Positions 10,100-19,500 of a DNA stretch of 64,000 nt are shown here, piece after piece. Numbering within the stretch: position 1 is the stretch's first letter; every line of letters starts with the position of its first letter. Below the pieces are notes generated by a model, which was not told the origin of the DNA, searched no databases, and saw nothing but the letters and a program-made list of their open reading frames with translations. The position numbers were made by a program, and so were the translations under genes. The DNA comes from Agromyces atrinae (GTDB lineage Bacteria; Actinomycetota; Actinomycetes; Actinomycetales; Microbacteriaceae). The stretch covers positions 3,100,001-3,164,000 of the forward strand of contig NZ_JACCBI010000001.1 of NCBI RefSeq assembly GCF_013407835.1, written 5' to 3'.

Positions 10100-10618
10100 C
10101 TAGGCGGTTGCCGCCGCGCGCTTCGGCAGCACCCAGCCGGGACGCACGAAGTGGCACGTGTAGCCGTTCGGGTACTTCTCGAGGTAGTCCTGGTGCTCGG
10201 GCTCGGCCTCCCAGAACGGACCGGCGGGCTCGATCTCGGTGGCGACCGGGCCGGGCCAGATGCCCGACGCGTCGACGTCGGCGATGGTGTCGCGTGCGAT
10301 CGACTCCTGCTCGGGCGACTGCGGGAAGATCGCCGAGCGGTAGCTCGTGCCGATGTCGTTCCCCTGACGGTTCTTCGTCGACGGGTCGTGCACCTGGAAG
10401 AAGAACTCCAGCACGTCGCGGTATCTCGTCTGGCTCGGGTCGAAGACGATCTCGATCGCCTCGGCGTGCGAGCCGTGGTTGCGGTACGTCGCGTTCGGCA
10501 CGTCGCCGCCCGTGTAGCCCACGCGGGTCGACAACACTCCCGGGCGCTTGCGGATCAGGTCCTGCATGCCCCAGAAGCATCCGCCCGCGAGGATGGCGGT
10601 CTCGGTCTGATTCGTCAT
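10100..10618 (-). CDS. msrA: Peptide-methionine (S)-S-oxide reductase MsrA
   Basis: 172 residues. Reduces the S epimer of methionine sulfoxide in proteins and free amino acid, using thioredoxin. The catalytic GCFWG motif is at residues 13-17 with nucleophile Cys14. GYTGG and the conserved EAIEIVFDP and [13 protein letters not shown] (VHDPST) stretches follow. No C-terminal double cysteine is present; a single further Cys in the TCHF segment near the end is the likely resolving residue. The ATG overlaps the TGA of msrB by 4 bases (ATGA), so the two are translationally coupled and together repair both epimers. Confidence 0.96.
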   Translation of the reverse strand: MTNQTETAILAGGCFWGMQDLIRKRPGVLSTRVGYTGGDVPNATYRNHGSHAEAIEIVFDPSQTRYRDVLEFFFQVHDPSTKNRQGNDIGTSYRSAIFPQSPEQESIARDTIADVDASGIWPGPVATEIEPAGPFWEAEPEHQDYLEKYPNGYTCHFVRPGWVLPKRAAATA

Positions 10619-11070
10619 GATGTCTCCTTCTCGAACAATGAACGATAGTCGCCGTAACCCGCATCTTCGAGGTCGGCGAGGGGTACGAACCGCAGGGCGG
10701 CGGAATTGATGCAGTAGCGGAGGCCTCCGGTATCCGTCGGCCCGTCGTCGAAGACGTGACCCAGGTGGCTGTCGGCTCCCGCCGACCGTACCTCGACGCG
10801 CTTCATCCAGAGGGTGCGATCGACCTTTTCCGTCACGGCCGCGTCGTCGACGGGGCGCGTGAAGCTCGGCCAGCCCGAGCGGCTGTCGTACTTGTGCACC
10901 GAGGCGAAGAGCGGCTGGCCCGAGACGACGTCGACGTAGAGGCCGGGCTCCTTGTTGTCCCAGTAGGCGTTACGGAACGCCGGTTCGGTCGCGTCGTCTT
11001 GCGTGACCTTGCGCTGCAGAGGGGTGAGGCGGCTGAGCGCCTCGGGGGTCGTGCGGTAGAGCTTCTCCAC
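10615..11070 (-). CDS. msrB: Peptide-methionine (R)-S-oxide reductase MsrB (zinc-free form)
   Basis: 151 residues. Reduces methionine-R-sulfoxide. The catalytic Cys120 lies in [11 protein letters not shown], with the conserved SGWPSF (65-70) and [10 protein letters not shown] (102-111). The two CxxC pairs that hold a structural zinc in many MsrBs are absent: the expected positions read YVDVVSG and VRSAGADS. This is therefore the zinc-free class, and no obvious second resolving cysteine is visible. It is the first gene of the msrB-msrA operon, coupled to msrA by an ATGA overlap. Confidence 0.95.
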   Translation of the reverse strand: MEKLYRTTPEALSRLTPLQRKVTQDDATEPAFRNAYWDNKEPGLYVDVVSGQPLFASVHKYDSRSGWPSFTRPVDDAAVTEKVDRTLWMKRVEVRSAGADSHLGHVFDDGPTDTGGLRYCINSAALRFVPLADLEDAGYGDYRSLFEKETS

Positions 11071-11113
11071 GATGATCCTCCTTCCGGACGCCGACGGCTT
11101 CGACGCCCGAGCC

Positions 11114-11136
11114 CGAAACCTCTCGAGGGGGTTTCG
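11114..11136. repeat. Inverted repeat upstream of msrB
   Basis: CGAAACC and GGTTTCG flank a central CTCGAG palindrome about 45 bases before the msrB start. It may be a promoter-proximal operator or a hairpin. No promoter boxes can be assigned confidently around it. Confidence 0.35.
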
Positions 11137-11277
11137 CGGCTACAGGAGAGAGAACGCCCCGGCGCGGCGGCCTGTTCCGTGAGACAACGCCTCGGGGCTG
11201 TGGGTTTGCTGGGAGCGGCTGCTAGCGTAACGATCGATCGCGGTGCGCCGGCCCGCGCGAGACGGGGGAGCCTCGCC

Positions 11278-11601
11278 ATGACCAACCCACAGCCCTACTA
11301 CTACGCTCAGCCGGCCCCGCCCGTCGAGCCCAAGGGCCTCAGCATCACGGGCTTCGTGCTCGGCATCGTGTCGCTCTTCTTCGGATTCACGTTCCTGATG
11401 CCGATCGCCGGCCTCATCTTCTCGATCGTCGGCCTGAAGAAAGAGCCGGCCGCCAAGGCCTTCTCCATCACGGGCATCGTCGTGAACGCCGTCGCACTCG
11501 TCAGCTGGCTCTTCGTCGTCATCCTCTTCGTCATCATCGGCGGAAGCATCTTCGCGGTGCTCCTCGGCGTCGCCGCGACCAATCCGTCGTACAACTACTG
11601 A
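11278..11601 (+). CDS. DUF4190-type small membrane protein
   Basis: 107 residues. A short Pro/Tyr-rich N-terminus (PQPYYYAQPAPP) precedes two membrane segments separated by the basic GLKKEPAAK loop. The pattern GLSITGFVLGIVSLFFGF...AGLIFSIVGLKK is characteristic of DUF4190, a family of unknown function common in Actinobacteria. The ATG follows GACGGGGGAG by 6-7 bases. It stands alone, diverging from msrB. Confidence 0.75.
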   Translation: MTNPQPYYYAQPAPPVEPKGLSITGFVLGIVSLFFGFTFLMPIAGLIFSIVGLKKEPAAKAFSITGIVVNAVALVSWLFVVILFVIIGGSIFAVLLGVAATNPSYNY

Positions 11602-11756
11602 TCCCCGGCGCCGTGTCACCCGTTCGGGGAGGGGTGGATCACGGCTCGATATCCATTGGCGAAGCGCCGTATTCACCGACCGTTCAGACACGCGTGCTGC
11701 GATAGATTCACCGCGACGCCCAACGAAGCGCGTCATCCATGACGATGGGATGAATC

Positions 11757-12701
11757 GTGAACAGCCGCACGGCCGAGTACCCGCGACCCGGCCACTTCCT
11801 GCTCCACATCAGTGACACCCACCTGCTCGCCGGCGGCCGCGGACTCTACGACCGGGTCTCGAGCGAGACCCACCTGCGCACGCTTTTCGATGAGTTCGAG
11901 GCCTCGGGCGCTCGCCCCGACGCGATCGTCTTCACGGGCGATCTCGCCGACAAGGGTGAGGCCGACGCCTACGCGCGAATCCGCCGCATCGTCGAACCCG
12001 TCGCCGAGAACCTCGGCGCGCAGGTCATCTGGGTCATGGGCAATCACGACGACCGCCGGTCGTTCCGCACCGAGCTCTTCGGTGAGGTCGTTCCGTCGGA
12101 TCGCTCCGTCGATCGCGTCTACGACGTCGCCGGTCTCCGCGTCATCACCCTCGACTCGACCGTTCCCGGCCACCACTACGGCGAGATCTCGAGCGACCAG
12201 CTCGACTGGCTCGCCGAAGAGCTGTCGACGGATGCCGAGCACGGCACGATCCTCGCGATGCACCACCCACCCGTGCCGAGCGTGCTCGACCTCGCGGTGA
12301 GCGTCGAACTGCGCGACCAGGCCGGCCTCGCCGAGGTCGTCGAAGGCAGCGACATCCGCTCGATCATCGCCGGTCACCTGCACTACTCGTCGACCGCGAC
12401 GTTCGCGGGCGTGCCCGTGTCGGTCGCTAGCGCCACGTGCTACACGCAAGACCTCAACGTGCCGGTCGGAGGCACGCGTGGTCGCGACGGAGCCCGCGCC
12501 TTCAACCTCATCCACGTGTACCCGTCGACGGTGCTGCACTCGGTCGTGCCGCTCGGCGAGTTCCCCGCGCTCGAGTACATCGACCCGTCCGAGAGCGCCC
12601 GCCGCCTCGCGAACGCCGGATTCACCATCACGGATGCCGCGCGCCGGCCTCGCGTGCCCGAAACGCCTCTGCTCGCACCGCTCACCGGCGCGAGCGTCTG
12701 A
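11757..12701 (+). CDS. Calcineurin-type metallophosphoesterase (CpdA/Rv0805-like)
   Basis: 314 residues. All five metallophosphoesterase motifs are present: SDTH (Asp20, His22), GDLAD (Asp62), GNHD (Asn96-His97), MHHPP, and GHLHY near residue 204. The dinuclear metal site and overall length match the class III cyclic-nucleotide phosphodiesterases (CpdA, Rv0805), so hydrolysis of 3',5'-cAMP or of other phosphodiesters is likely. A C-terminal extension (about 50 residues) is variable in the family. The start is GTG at 11757. A TAGATT -10-like box lies about 50 bases upstream. Confidence 0.88.
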   Translation: MNSRTAEYPRPGHFLLHISDTHLLAGGRGLYDRVSSETHLRTLFDEFEASGARPDAIVFTGDLADKGEADAYARIRRIVEPVAENLGAQVIWVMGNHDDRRSFRTELFGEVVPSDRSVDRVYDVAGLRVITLDSTVPGHHYGEISSDQLDWLAEELSTDAEHGTILAMHHPPVPSVLDLAVSVELRDQAGLAEVVEGSDIRSIIAGHLHYSSTATFAGVPVSVASATCYTQDLNVPVGGTRGRDGARAFNLIHVYPSTVLHSVVPLGEFPALEYIDPSESARRLANAGFTITDAARRPRVPETPLLAPLTGASV

Positions 12702-12734
12702 GGCGCGGCCCGGCGATCGTCGGGCGCGAGCCTC
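12700..12734 (+). terminator. Terminator-like hairpin after the metallophosphoesterase
   Basis: GAGGC and GCCTC enclose a second pairing GCCCG/CGGGC, forming a two-tier GC-rich stem that starts at the stop codon. No U-tract follows. Confidence 0.5.
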
Positions 12735-12779
12735 GAAGCGGGGCTTGAGTGCGTGCGCTGGCTCCGCGACGATGAGGGG

Positions 12780-13406
12780 ATGAAGCGAGCTCTCGTCATC
12801 GCCGTCGCCGCCGCGTCACTCGTGCTTGCGGGGTGCTCGGCCGGGCCGTCTCCTCAACCTCCTGCTCCGACGGACCCGGCTCCCGCCGAACAGCTCTTCA
12901 CCGTCAGCGGCACCCTGATCGACGATCCGCGAACGGCGACGGGGCTCGACGATCGACCTGCAGGGGCACGGATCTGCTGGTTCGTTATGCAGTCCTACCC
13001 GCCTCAATGCGGCAGTGGCGTCGAAGTTGCAGGCCTCCACTGGGACGAGGTCGATGACGCTGAAGTCTCGCTCGCCGAGGGCGGAGTCGTGCGCTGGGCT
13101 GAGGTCACCCTGGTGGGTACGTTCGACGGCGAGCGGATTTCGCTCACCGAGCAGCCGGGGGCGCCCGCCGAGTACACGTCGGCCGACGTGGTCGAGTACC
13201 CGGCGGGGCCGCTCGAGCCTGCTGAGTTGGCGCGAATCCAGCAGGAGATCACCGTCGACGTCTCTCCGCCGATGTCTGGTCAGGGTGACGGCTACGTCAC
13301 CGTGGGCGTGGTCTACGACGAGGGTGGTGAGCTGCAGCAGCGGCTCGACGAGACCTACGGCGTCGGTGCGGTGTACGTCGGGTCGTTTCTCACGCCCGTG
13401 ACGTGA
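12780..13406 (+). CDS. Small lipoprotein of unknown function
   Basis: 208 residues with a lipoprotein signal peptide (MKRALVIAVAAASLVLAGC, lipobox LAGC), then a Pro-rich linker and a mostly beta domain with two cysteines (in ARICWF and PPQCGSG) that may form a disulfide. I do not recognise the domain. The ATG is fixed by the signal peptide and by GAGGGG just upstream. It is convergent with the Stealth gene, 41 bases apart. Confidence 0.75.
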   Translation: MKRALVIAVAAASLVLAGCSAGPSPQPPAPTDPAPAEQLFTVSGTLIDDPRTATGLDDRPAGARICWFVMQSYPPQCGSGVEVAGLHWDEVDDAEVSLAEGGVVRWAEVTLVGTFDGERISLTEQPGAPAEYTSADVVEYPAGPLEPAELARIQQEITVDVSPPMSGQGDGYVTVGVVYDEGGELQQRLDETYGVGAVYVGSFLTPVT

Positions 13407-13447
13407 ACCGCGCCTCCCGAGACATTCGCTCGCGGCCGGCTCGGAAC

Positions 13448-15106
13448 TCAGGAGGCCGGTTGCGCCTCGCCCGTCGAGGGAGCGTCGACACCGACATCCG
13501 CCCCCTTCTCCCACGGAGCGGGGAAGGGGAAGTACTGCTCGAGGAAGTCGGTGACCGCGGCGGTGCGCCGCTCGACCGAGATCTCGGGAACCGAGCCGTC
13601 GTTCAAACAGAACATGTCGTAGTCGCGGCGGCTGAGGAGCTTGTCCATCGCGGGGAGCGCGCGGCGCAGGGTCGTCTCGACGTACTGCACGCGGGCATCC
13701 GTCTGGGTGACGGCCGAGCCGGTCATGAGGCCGTAGTAGTGGTACAGCGAGTTCGTCACCGAGATGTCGGTCGCCGAGCGGAACGGGCTCGCCGCCGTGC
13801 GGCGGAACTCCTCGGGGAACTCGGCTTCGAGCTTCTTCATGACCGACCGGCGGAGCGGCGTCGCGCAGTGCTCGAGGTTGCGCGTCGTCACCTTGCCGAA
13901 GCGCTCGCGCAGCAGTGCACGGTTGACGCGAGCGGCGTTCTCGAATCCGCTGCGGCCCGGGTGCGAGTCGCCGAGGCCGATGCGCGTGTGCGACTCGATG
14001 AAGCGCGTGATGCCGCCCGGTGAGAAGAACAGCTCGGGGCGCACCGGACGACCGAAGAACATGTCGTCGTTCGAGTAGAGGAAGTGCTCGCTGAGGCCCT
14101 CGATGTTGTGCAGCTGGCTCTCGACGGCGTGCGAGTTGTGGGTCGGCAGCGTGCTCGTGTCGGCGAAGAACTCCTCGCTCCTCACGATCGTGACGCGCGG
14201 GTGGTCGGCGAGCCAGTGCGGTGCGGGCGAGTCGGTCGCGATGAAGACGCGACGGATCCACGGGGCGAAGAGGTACACGCTGCGCAGCGCGTACTTGAGC
14301 TCGTCGATCTGGCGGTAGCGCGCCTCGGAGTCGTCGCCGTCGCCGACGACGTAGCTCTGCATGCGCTTCGCGCGCTCGCGCACGAAGTCGTCGCTCGAGC
14401 CGTCGACCCACGAGAAGACGAGGTCGATGTCGAAGTCGACGTCGCTCGCGTGCGGCTCGAACATGTGCACGAGGGTGCGCCACGTCGTGCCGAAGAGCTC
14501 GATCTCGTCTTCGACGGCCTCGTGCCGCGGCAGCGTCGTGCGCATGAGCGCATTCGGCAGCGGAGTCGTGATGTTCTCCTCGCCGAAACGCCACAGTTCG
14601 AGCTGCACACCCGTGCGCTTGCCGTAGCGCAGACGCCCGAGCGGCTCGAGTCGCGGACGGTAGAGACGGAAGACGGTGGCCTTGCGGTGAGCCGAGAGCT
14701 CGCCGTCGGCGAGGAGCACGGGAGCGGTCGCACGAGCCTTCGTCGGCTCGATCGGCACGGAGTAGAAGGGCTCATCGGCGAACGCTTCGGCGAACGCCGC
14801 GGCGAGGCGCTTACGATCTGCGCGATCGACCGCGAGCACCGGGCGGTCGTCCATCGAGCGAACCAGGATGTAACCGATCTCCGCCGCATCGAGCACCGCG
14901 CGAATCGCCAGCAGGTCGGCGACCATCGACTCCTGCGGCATGAGATGCCCGCTACGCAGTGCGTACTCGCCTCCATGCAGAACGACGTCGTCGCGATCGA
15001 ACCGAGCGCGACCTCCCGAGACGACGACGAGCTCGGGGGTGATGGGGGCGGTGAACGGGGTTGTGCTCAGCGGGTGCTCCTGGGGTGAGAGAAGGGGATG
15101 ATTCAT
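13448..15106 (-). CDS. Stealth-family sugar-1-phosphate transferase
   Basis: 552 residues. The four Stealth regions are visible: CR1 (DLVFSWVDGS), CR2 (ELKYALRSVYLFAPWIRRVF followed by HNIEGLSEHFLYSNDDMFFG), CR3 (around NLEHCATP, FRSATDISVTNSLYHYYG) and CR4 (YDMFCLND). Stealth proteins are bacterial relatives of the GlcNAc-1-phosphotransferase catalytic core and polymerise phosphodiester-linked capsule or wall glycans. An additional N-terminal domain of about 200 residues precedes CR1. The ATG at 15106 was chosen because residues upstream of it are low-complexity and atypical; an in-frame start further upstream exists. No other glycan-polymer gene is adjacent. Confidence 0.88.
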   Translation of the reverse strand: MNHPLLSPQEHPLSTTPFTAPITPELVVVSGGRARFDRDDVVLHGGEYALRSGHLMPQESMVADLLAIRAVLDAAEIGYILVRSMDDRPVLAVDRADRKRLAAAFAEAFADEPFYSVPIEPTKARATAPVLLADGELSAHRKATVFRLYRPRLEPLGRLRYGKRTGVQLELWRFGEENITTPLPNALMRTTLPRHEAVEDEIELFGTTWRTLVHMFEPHASDVDFDIDLVFSWVDGSSDDFVRERAKRMQSYVVGDGDDSEARYRQIDELKYALRSVYLFAPWIRRVFIATDSPAPHWLADHPRVTIVRSEEFFADTSTLPTHNSHAVESQLHNIEGLSEHFLYSNDDMFFGRPVRPELFFSPGGITRFIESHTRIGLGDSHPGRSGFENAARVNRALLRERFGKVTTRNLEHCATPLRRSVMKKLEAEFPEEFRRTAASPFRSATDISVTNSLYHYYGLMTGSAVTQTDARVQYVETTLRRALPAMDKLLSRRDYDMFCLNDGSVPEISVERRTAAVTDFLEQYFPFPAPWEKGADVGVDAPSTGEAQPAS

Positions 15107-15476
15107 TGTGTGCCGCTCGGGGGTGCGGGGCAAGCGCGCGAGGGGGCTTGACAGCAGCGATCGTGCGTGGAGCGCGGACTCCGTGCCGAAATCGTGAGGC
15201 CCGGCGGCATCGGCGGGATGATTTCGTGCACTGGTACGAGGCGAATCGAGCATACGCCTCCCACCTGACCGCGGCGTGCGCATGTGGGCCCGCGCCGGTG
15301 GAGTGCCGTTCGCGTGGCGGAGTGCCTCTCGAACGGCACTCGTGCGCGCGGACGGCACTCCGGTGCGGGGTCTGCGACCCCCGAAGTCGGGCTGGTGGCC
15401 GGTAGAGCGCTCTCATAGCGTGTGGATGCCGGTCGGGAGCCCATCTCATCGGCATACCCGAACAATGGAGTACTCC
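15107..15476. other. 370-base intergenic region
   Basis: It separates the divergent Stealth (-) and DUF2510/G5 (+) genes. It contains one copy of palindromic repeat family B (15301-15361) and little else that can be recognised. GGAG at 15467 serves the gene starting at 15477. No convincing promoter boxes were identified for either gene. Confidence 0.5.
15301..15361. repeat. Palindromic intergenic repeat, family B, copy 1
   Basis: GAGTGCCGTTCG (15301-15312) is the exact reverse complement of CGAACGGCACTC (15330-15341). A second GGAGTGC (15319-15325) faces a second GACGGCACTCC (15351-15361). The same four-block order occurs at 47550-47610. Confidence 0.8.
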
Positions 15477-16469
15477 ATGGCGACGCCACCACCCGGTTGG
15501 TACACCGATCCCGACGTTCCTCTGGCCTGGCGCTGGTGGACCGGCTCTGAATGGCTTCCGAGCGGTGCGTTCCCGGAGCCGCCGAGCGGTCAGCCGTCAG
15601 CGGCATCGATCCCGCTCGGCACCGCCGCCGAGGCGCCACCGGCTGCTCGGCCGCTCCGCCCCGGCCTGCGACCGATCGTGCTCGCCGTCATCGGTCTCGT
15701 CGCGGTGATCCTTGCTGCGTCGGGAAGCTGGAAGTCACTTCTCGTTCTCGGCGGCGGAGCCGCTGTGGTTCTCTCCGCGATCGCCCTGTCGCGCAGCGGG
15801 CGCATGCCGCTGATCGGAACCGTCACTCAGAAGGTCGCCCTGTTGGCTCTCGCCGGCGGCGTCGTGGTCTTCTCGGTCGGGGCTGTGATCCCCTCGCCGC
15901 CACCCGTCGACGCGGCGTCGGGTGTGGTCGGCTTCGTGGATGCCGGGTCGAGTTCGTCACCCCGGGCGACGAGCTCAGCCAAGCCGACGCCGTCGAAGAC
16001 GCCGAAGCCGAGTCCGACGCCGCGCGATGTGGTCACCTACGAAGACGTCGTCGAGGCCCTGCCGTTCACGTCATCGACGATCGAGGATCCGAACTCCGAC
16101 GTCGGAGTCGTCTTCGTGCACACGGCCGGAGCTGCGGGATCGCAGACGCACCGCTACAAGATCACGACCCGCGCCGGTGCCGAGATCTCCCGGGAGATCG
16201 TCACGACGACGGTCACCGTCCAGCCGGTCGCCGAGGTCATCGCTCACGGTTCGCGGGTACCGCCGCCCCCGCCGCCCCCTGTCGAAGCCGCGCCCGCCGA
16301 CTCCGGCTGCCACTCGAGCTACGCCGACGTCTGCGTGCCCATCGACTCTGATGTCGATTGCGCCGGCGGCAGCGGCAATGGTCCGTCGTATGTATCGGGC
16401 CCGCTGCGGGTCGTCGGCTACGACGAGTACGACCTCGACCGCGATGGCGACGGGATCGCCTGCGACTGA
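15477..16469 (+). CDS. DUF2510 / membrane / G5 / excalibur protein
   Basis: 330 residues with a readable mosaic. An N-terminal DUF2510 domain (PPGWYTDPD...WRWWTGSEWL, residues 4-28) precedes two or three membrane helices (about 66-145) and a Ser/Thr/Pro/Lys linker. A G5-like domain follows (about 182-262, VVTYEDVVEALPF...SREIVTTTVTVQPVAEVI), then a poly-Pro stretch. The C-terminus is an excalibur calcium-binding motif, DLDRDGDGIACD, with its cysteines. G5 and excalibur domains are found in wall-associated actinobacterial proteins, so a membrane-anchored envelope role is likely. The ATG at 15477 is preferred over the in-frame ATG at 15465 because GGAG is 7 bases upstream. Confidence 0.8.
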   Translation: MATPPPGWYTDPDVPLAWRWWTGSEWLPSGAFPEPPSGQPSAASIPLGTAAEAPPAARPLRPGLRPIVLAVIGLVAVILAASGSWKSLLVLGGGAAVVLSAIALSRSGRMPLIGTVTQKVALLALAGGVVVFSVGAVIPSPPPVDAASGVVGFVDAGSSSSPRATSSAKPTPSKTPKPSPTPRDVVTYEDVVEALPFTSSTIEDPNSDVGVVFVHTAGAAGSQTHRYKITTRAGAEISREIVTTTVTVQPVAEVIAHGSRVPPPPPPPVEAAPADSGCHSSYADVCVPIDSDVDCAGGSGNGPSYVSGPLRVVGYDEYDLDRDGDGIACD

Positions 16470-16481
16470 TCCTGCACACGC

Positions 16482-16512
16482 GTCGAGCGCGACGGAGTCA
16501 GTCGCGCTCGAC
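16482..16512. terminator. Bidirectional terminator hairpin
   Basis: GTCGAGCGCGAC (16482-16493) pairs perfectly with GTCGCGCTCGAC (16501-16512) around a 7-base loop, between two convergent genes. The right arm lies within the last codons of the nuclease-helicase gene. Confidence 0.7.
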
Positions 16513-19500
16513 GAGGTGGATGAAGGCGCTCAGTTCGGCGACGCCGCGCGGTGTGGCCGGGAGGTACTCGGTGAGAGCGGGCGAGTAGACGAGGTAGGCC
16601 GCCCACTTGGCGCGGGAGACGGCGACGTTGAGGCGGTTCTTCATGAGCAGGAACTCCATGCCGCGGGGCACGTCGGACGACGAGGATGCCGCGAGCGAGA
16701 CGATCGCGATCGCCGCTTCCTGGCCCTGGAACTTGTCGACCGTGCCGACGCGTACTCCGTCGTGGCCGGCCGAGTCGACGACGTCGCGCACGAGTGCGAG
16801 CTGCGCGTTGTACGGCGTGACGACGATGATGTCGCTCGCTTCGAGCGGGCGCGGCGCTTCGCCTTCGGCGCTCACCCACTCTCGGCCGAGCAGCGACTCG
16901 ACGAGCCCGAGCACGGCGTGCGCCTCCTCGGGCGACTCGGTCGCGTTGCCGGCGTGCTCGACGGGCACGGCGTACACGCCCGCGGCGACACCGTCGAGTG
17001 AGCGACCCGACGCTGTGGCGTGCGAGTGCAGCTGCCCCTCGTACGACAGCTTCGACACGGCCTGCGCGACGGCGGGGTGCATGCGACGGCTCTCGGCGAG
17101 GAAGTAGCCGAGCTCGGGCGGCAGCACGTCGTGGCCGTGCGCGATCCAGCCGAGAGCCGAGGTGTCGACGGGCTCGGGGTGCGTGCCCTGGCTGACCTGC
17201 GGAAGCTGCTGCGGATCGCCGAGGAGGAGCAGATTGCGGGCCGAAACGCTCGCGGCGATCGTCGACGCGAGCGAGAACTGCCCCGCCTCATCGATCACGA
17301 GCAGGTCGAGCGAACGCCGTCGCACGCGAGCGGGGTTCGCGAAGTCCCACGCGGTGCCGCCGATGACGAAACCCGACGGATTCTCGGCCGCGAAGGCCAA
17401 GTGACCGTTGCGCGGCAGCGGGGTGAACGGCGTCTCGACGGCTGCCGCGTCTTTCGGCACCTTGCCGACGAGGCGTGCGGGAAGACCCGCGGAGACGACG
17501 GCGGAGAGCAGGTTCTCGACGACGGCGTGCGACTGCGCGACGACGCCGATGCGCCAGCCGAATTCGGTGACGAGACGCGCGATGACATGCGATCCGAGAT
17601 AGGTCTTGCCGGTGCCGGGAGGCCCTTGCACGGCGAGGTACGAACCGTCGAGGCCGCGCAGGCTCTCGACGACAGCAGCCTGCACGTCGCCGTCGACAGC
17701 GGGCACGAGACCGGTGCCGCGCGGCGGTCGGCGCCGCAGCAGATCGACCATCGGGTCGGCGGGCCACGAGCGCGGCGCGGGTCGCCCCTCGGAATCGGGC
17801 AGAAGCAACTCCTCGCCCACCCAGCCGTCGACGATCGCGCGCGCCCAGGCCTCGATGGCGGGCTTCTGCTCGCCCGGCGGGGGAGGCGGTGACGGCGTGA
17901 TGGCACTCGGAACGAGCCGGTGCGGCGCGGCATCGGAAGGCAGAGTCTCTTCGACGATGACCGAGCCGTCATCGCCGACACTCACGATGCGGATGGCCCG
18001 TGCCGATCGCGAGCCCGCGTCAGCGCGGAGATCGGCGTACGGCCCGGGGAACTCGTAGACGAGGAACGGCCCGGTGCGGTCGGACGGAGCAGGCTTCGAC
18101 CCGGGAGCCCACTCACCCGTCAGGAGGAGCTCGCGGCGATCGGTGCGCTGCCGGCCCTCGCGGTACCAATCGCGCATGACCCGGGCCGACTCGACGCGGA
18201 AGACGTCACGGGTGTCGGTCCACTCGTCGAGGGGTTCGACGAGTCGCGAGAAGTGACCCCACCAGAACGACTTGTGCTCGCGCTGGTGGTAGTCGATCGC
18301 GGCGGCGGCGAGGGCTGCGGCCGTCTGGTCGTCGGTGCGCTCCGGGTCGAGCGGGTCGCCCGCGTAGCGCGCGAGTTCGCGGGCGAGCGGCGACGGCTCG
18401 ACAGGGTCACGCGGATCGTCGTCGGGCGCCCCACGTAGAGCGACTCCGCGCGACGACGCCTGCTCGAGCAACCAGTCGCGGAGGCCGAGCGTCGACTCGC
18501 AGTCGTAGCGGTTGTAGTCGGCGATCTCGTCGAGCACGCGCTGGCCGCCGACCGCGTCGCCGCTCGCGGTGAGCGACCGTGCGAGCACGTACTCCGTGAT
18601 CGAGTCGCCGGCGTTCGTCACCTCGCCCGCGCGAGCGGCGGGCATGTAGAGCGGCTCGAGCTTCTTGATCGAGTACGAGGCGCTGCCGACGCGCAGCGCC
18701 TTACGCACGAGGGGGTAGAGGTCGACGAGTGCATGCTCGCGCAGGAGCTCATCGACCTCGTGCTCGCCGACGCCATGACGCGCGGCGATCGACAGCAGGT
18801 GAGTGCGTTCGTAGCTCGCGTAGTGGTAGATATGCATTCCGGGGAATATGGCCCGGCGCGCGGCGATGTAAGCGAGGAACTGCTCGAGCGCGACGCGCTC
18901 CTCGGCGAAGTCGTGCGCCCACCACGCACGGAAGGTTCCATCGGATTCGATGAGGCCGAAGAGGTAATCGAGACCCCACCGCATTCCGTCGCCCTCGGTG
19001 TAGAGCGGATCGCCCTCGAAATCGAAGAAGACGTCGCCCGGGTCGGGCTGTGGAAGCACGGCGAGGGCGCTCGGCGAGAACACCTCGACGGGCGGGGGAG
19101 AACCCGCGGGCAGCGCGCTGGCCTCGACCTGCAGGCGCGCCTGTGCCGCGAGACCGGCGAGCGTCGAGCCGCCGATTCCGGCGACCGAGACGCTGCCGTC
19201 GAGCTCGGCGAGATCGTCGATCGAACGGATGCCGGCGGCGATCAGTCGCTCGCGCTGCAGCACACGCATTCCGGCGACGAGCAGCACGTCGCGGTGCGTT
19301 TCGATCTCGCTCGAGCACGTCGCACACTGGCCGCACACGGTGTAGCGATCGTCACCCCACGCGACCGCCGCGCCGCTCACACCACCCTCGCCGTCGCGCT
19401 CGTCGACGATCGCCCGCAAGCGACGCCACCGCTTGCGGAAGACGGGCATGATGTCATCCACCGCGTGCCGGCTCACGCTGCCGTCGCCGAGCAGCAGCTC

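Noticed and set aside
9698..10648. Plus-strand open frame across the msrA region
   Set aside because: It is antisense to clear msrA and the PPOX gene and has no recognisable domain.
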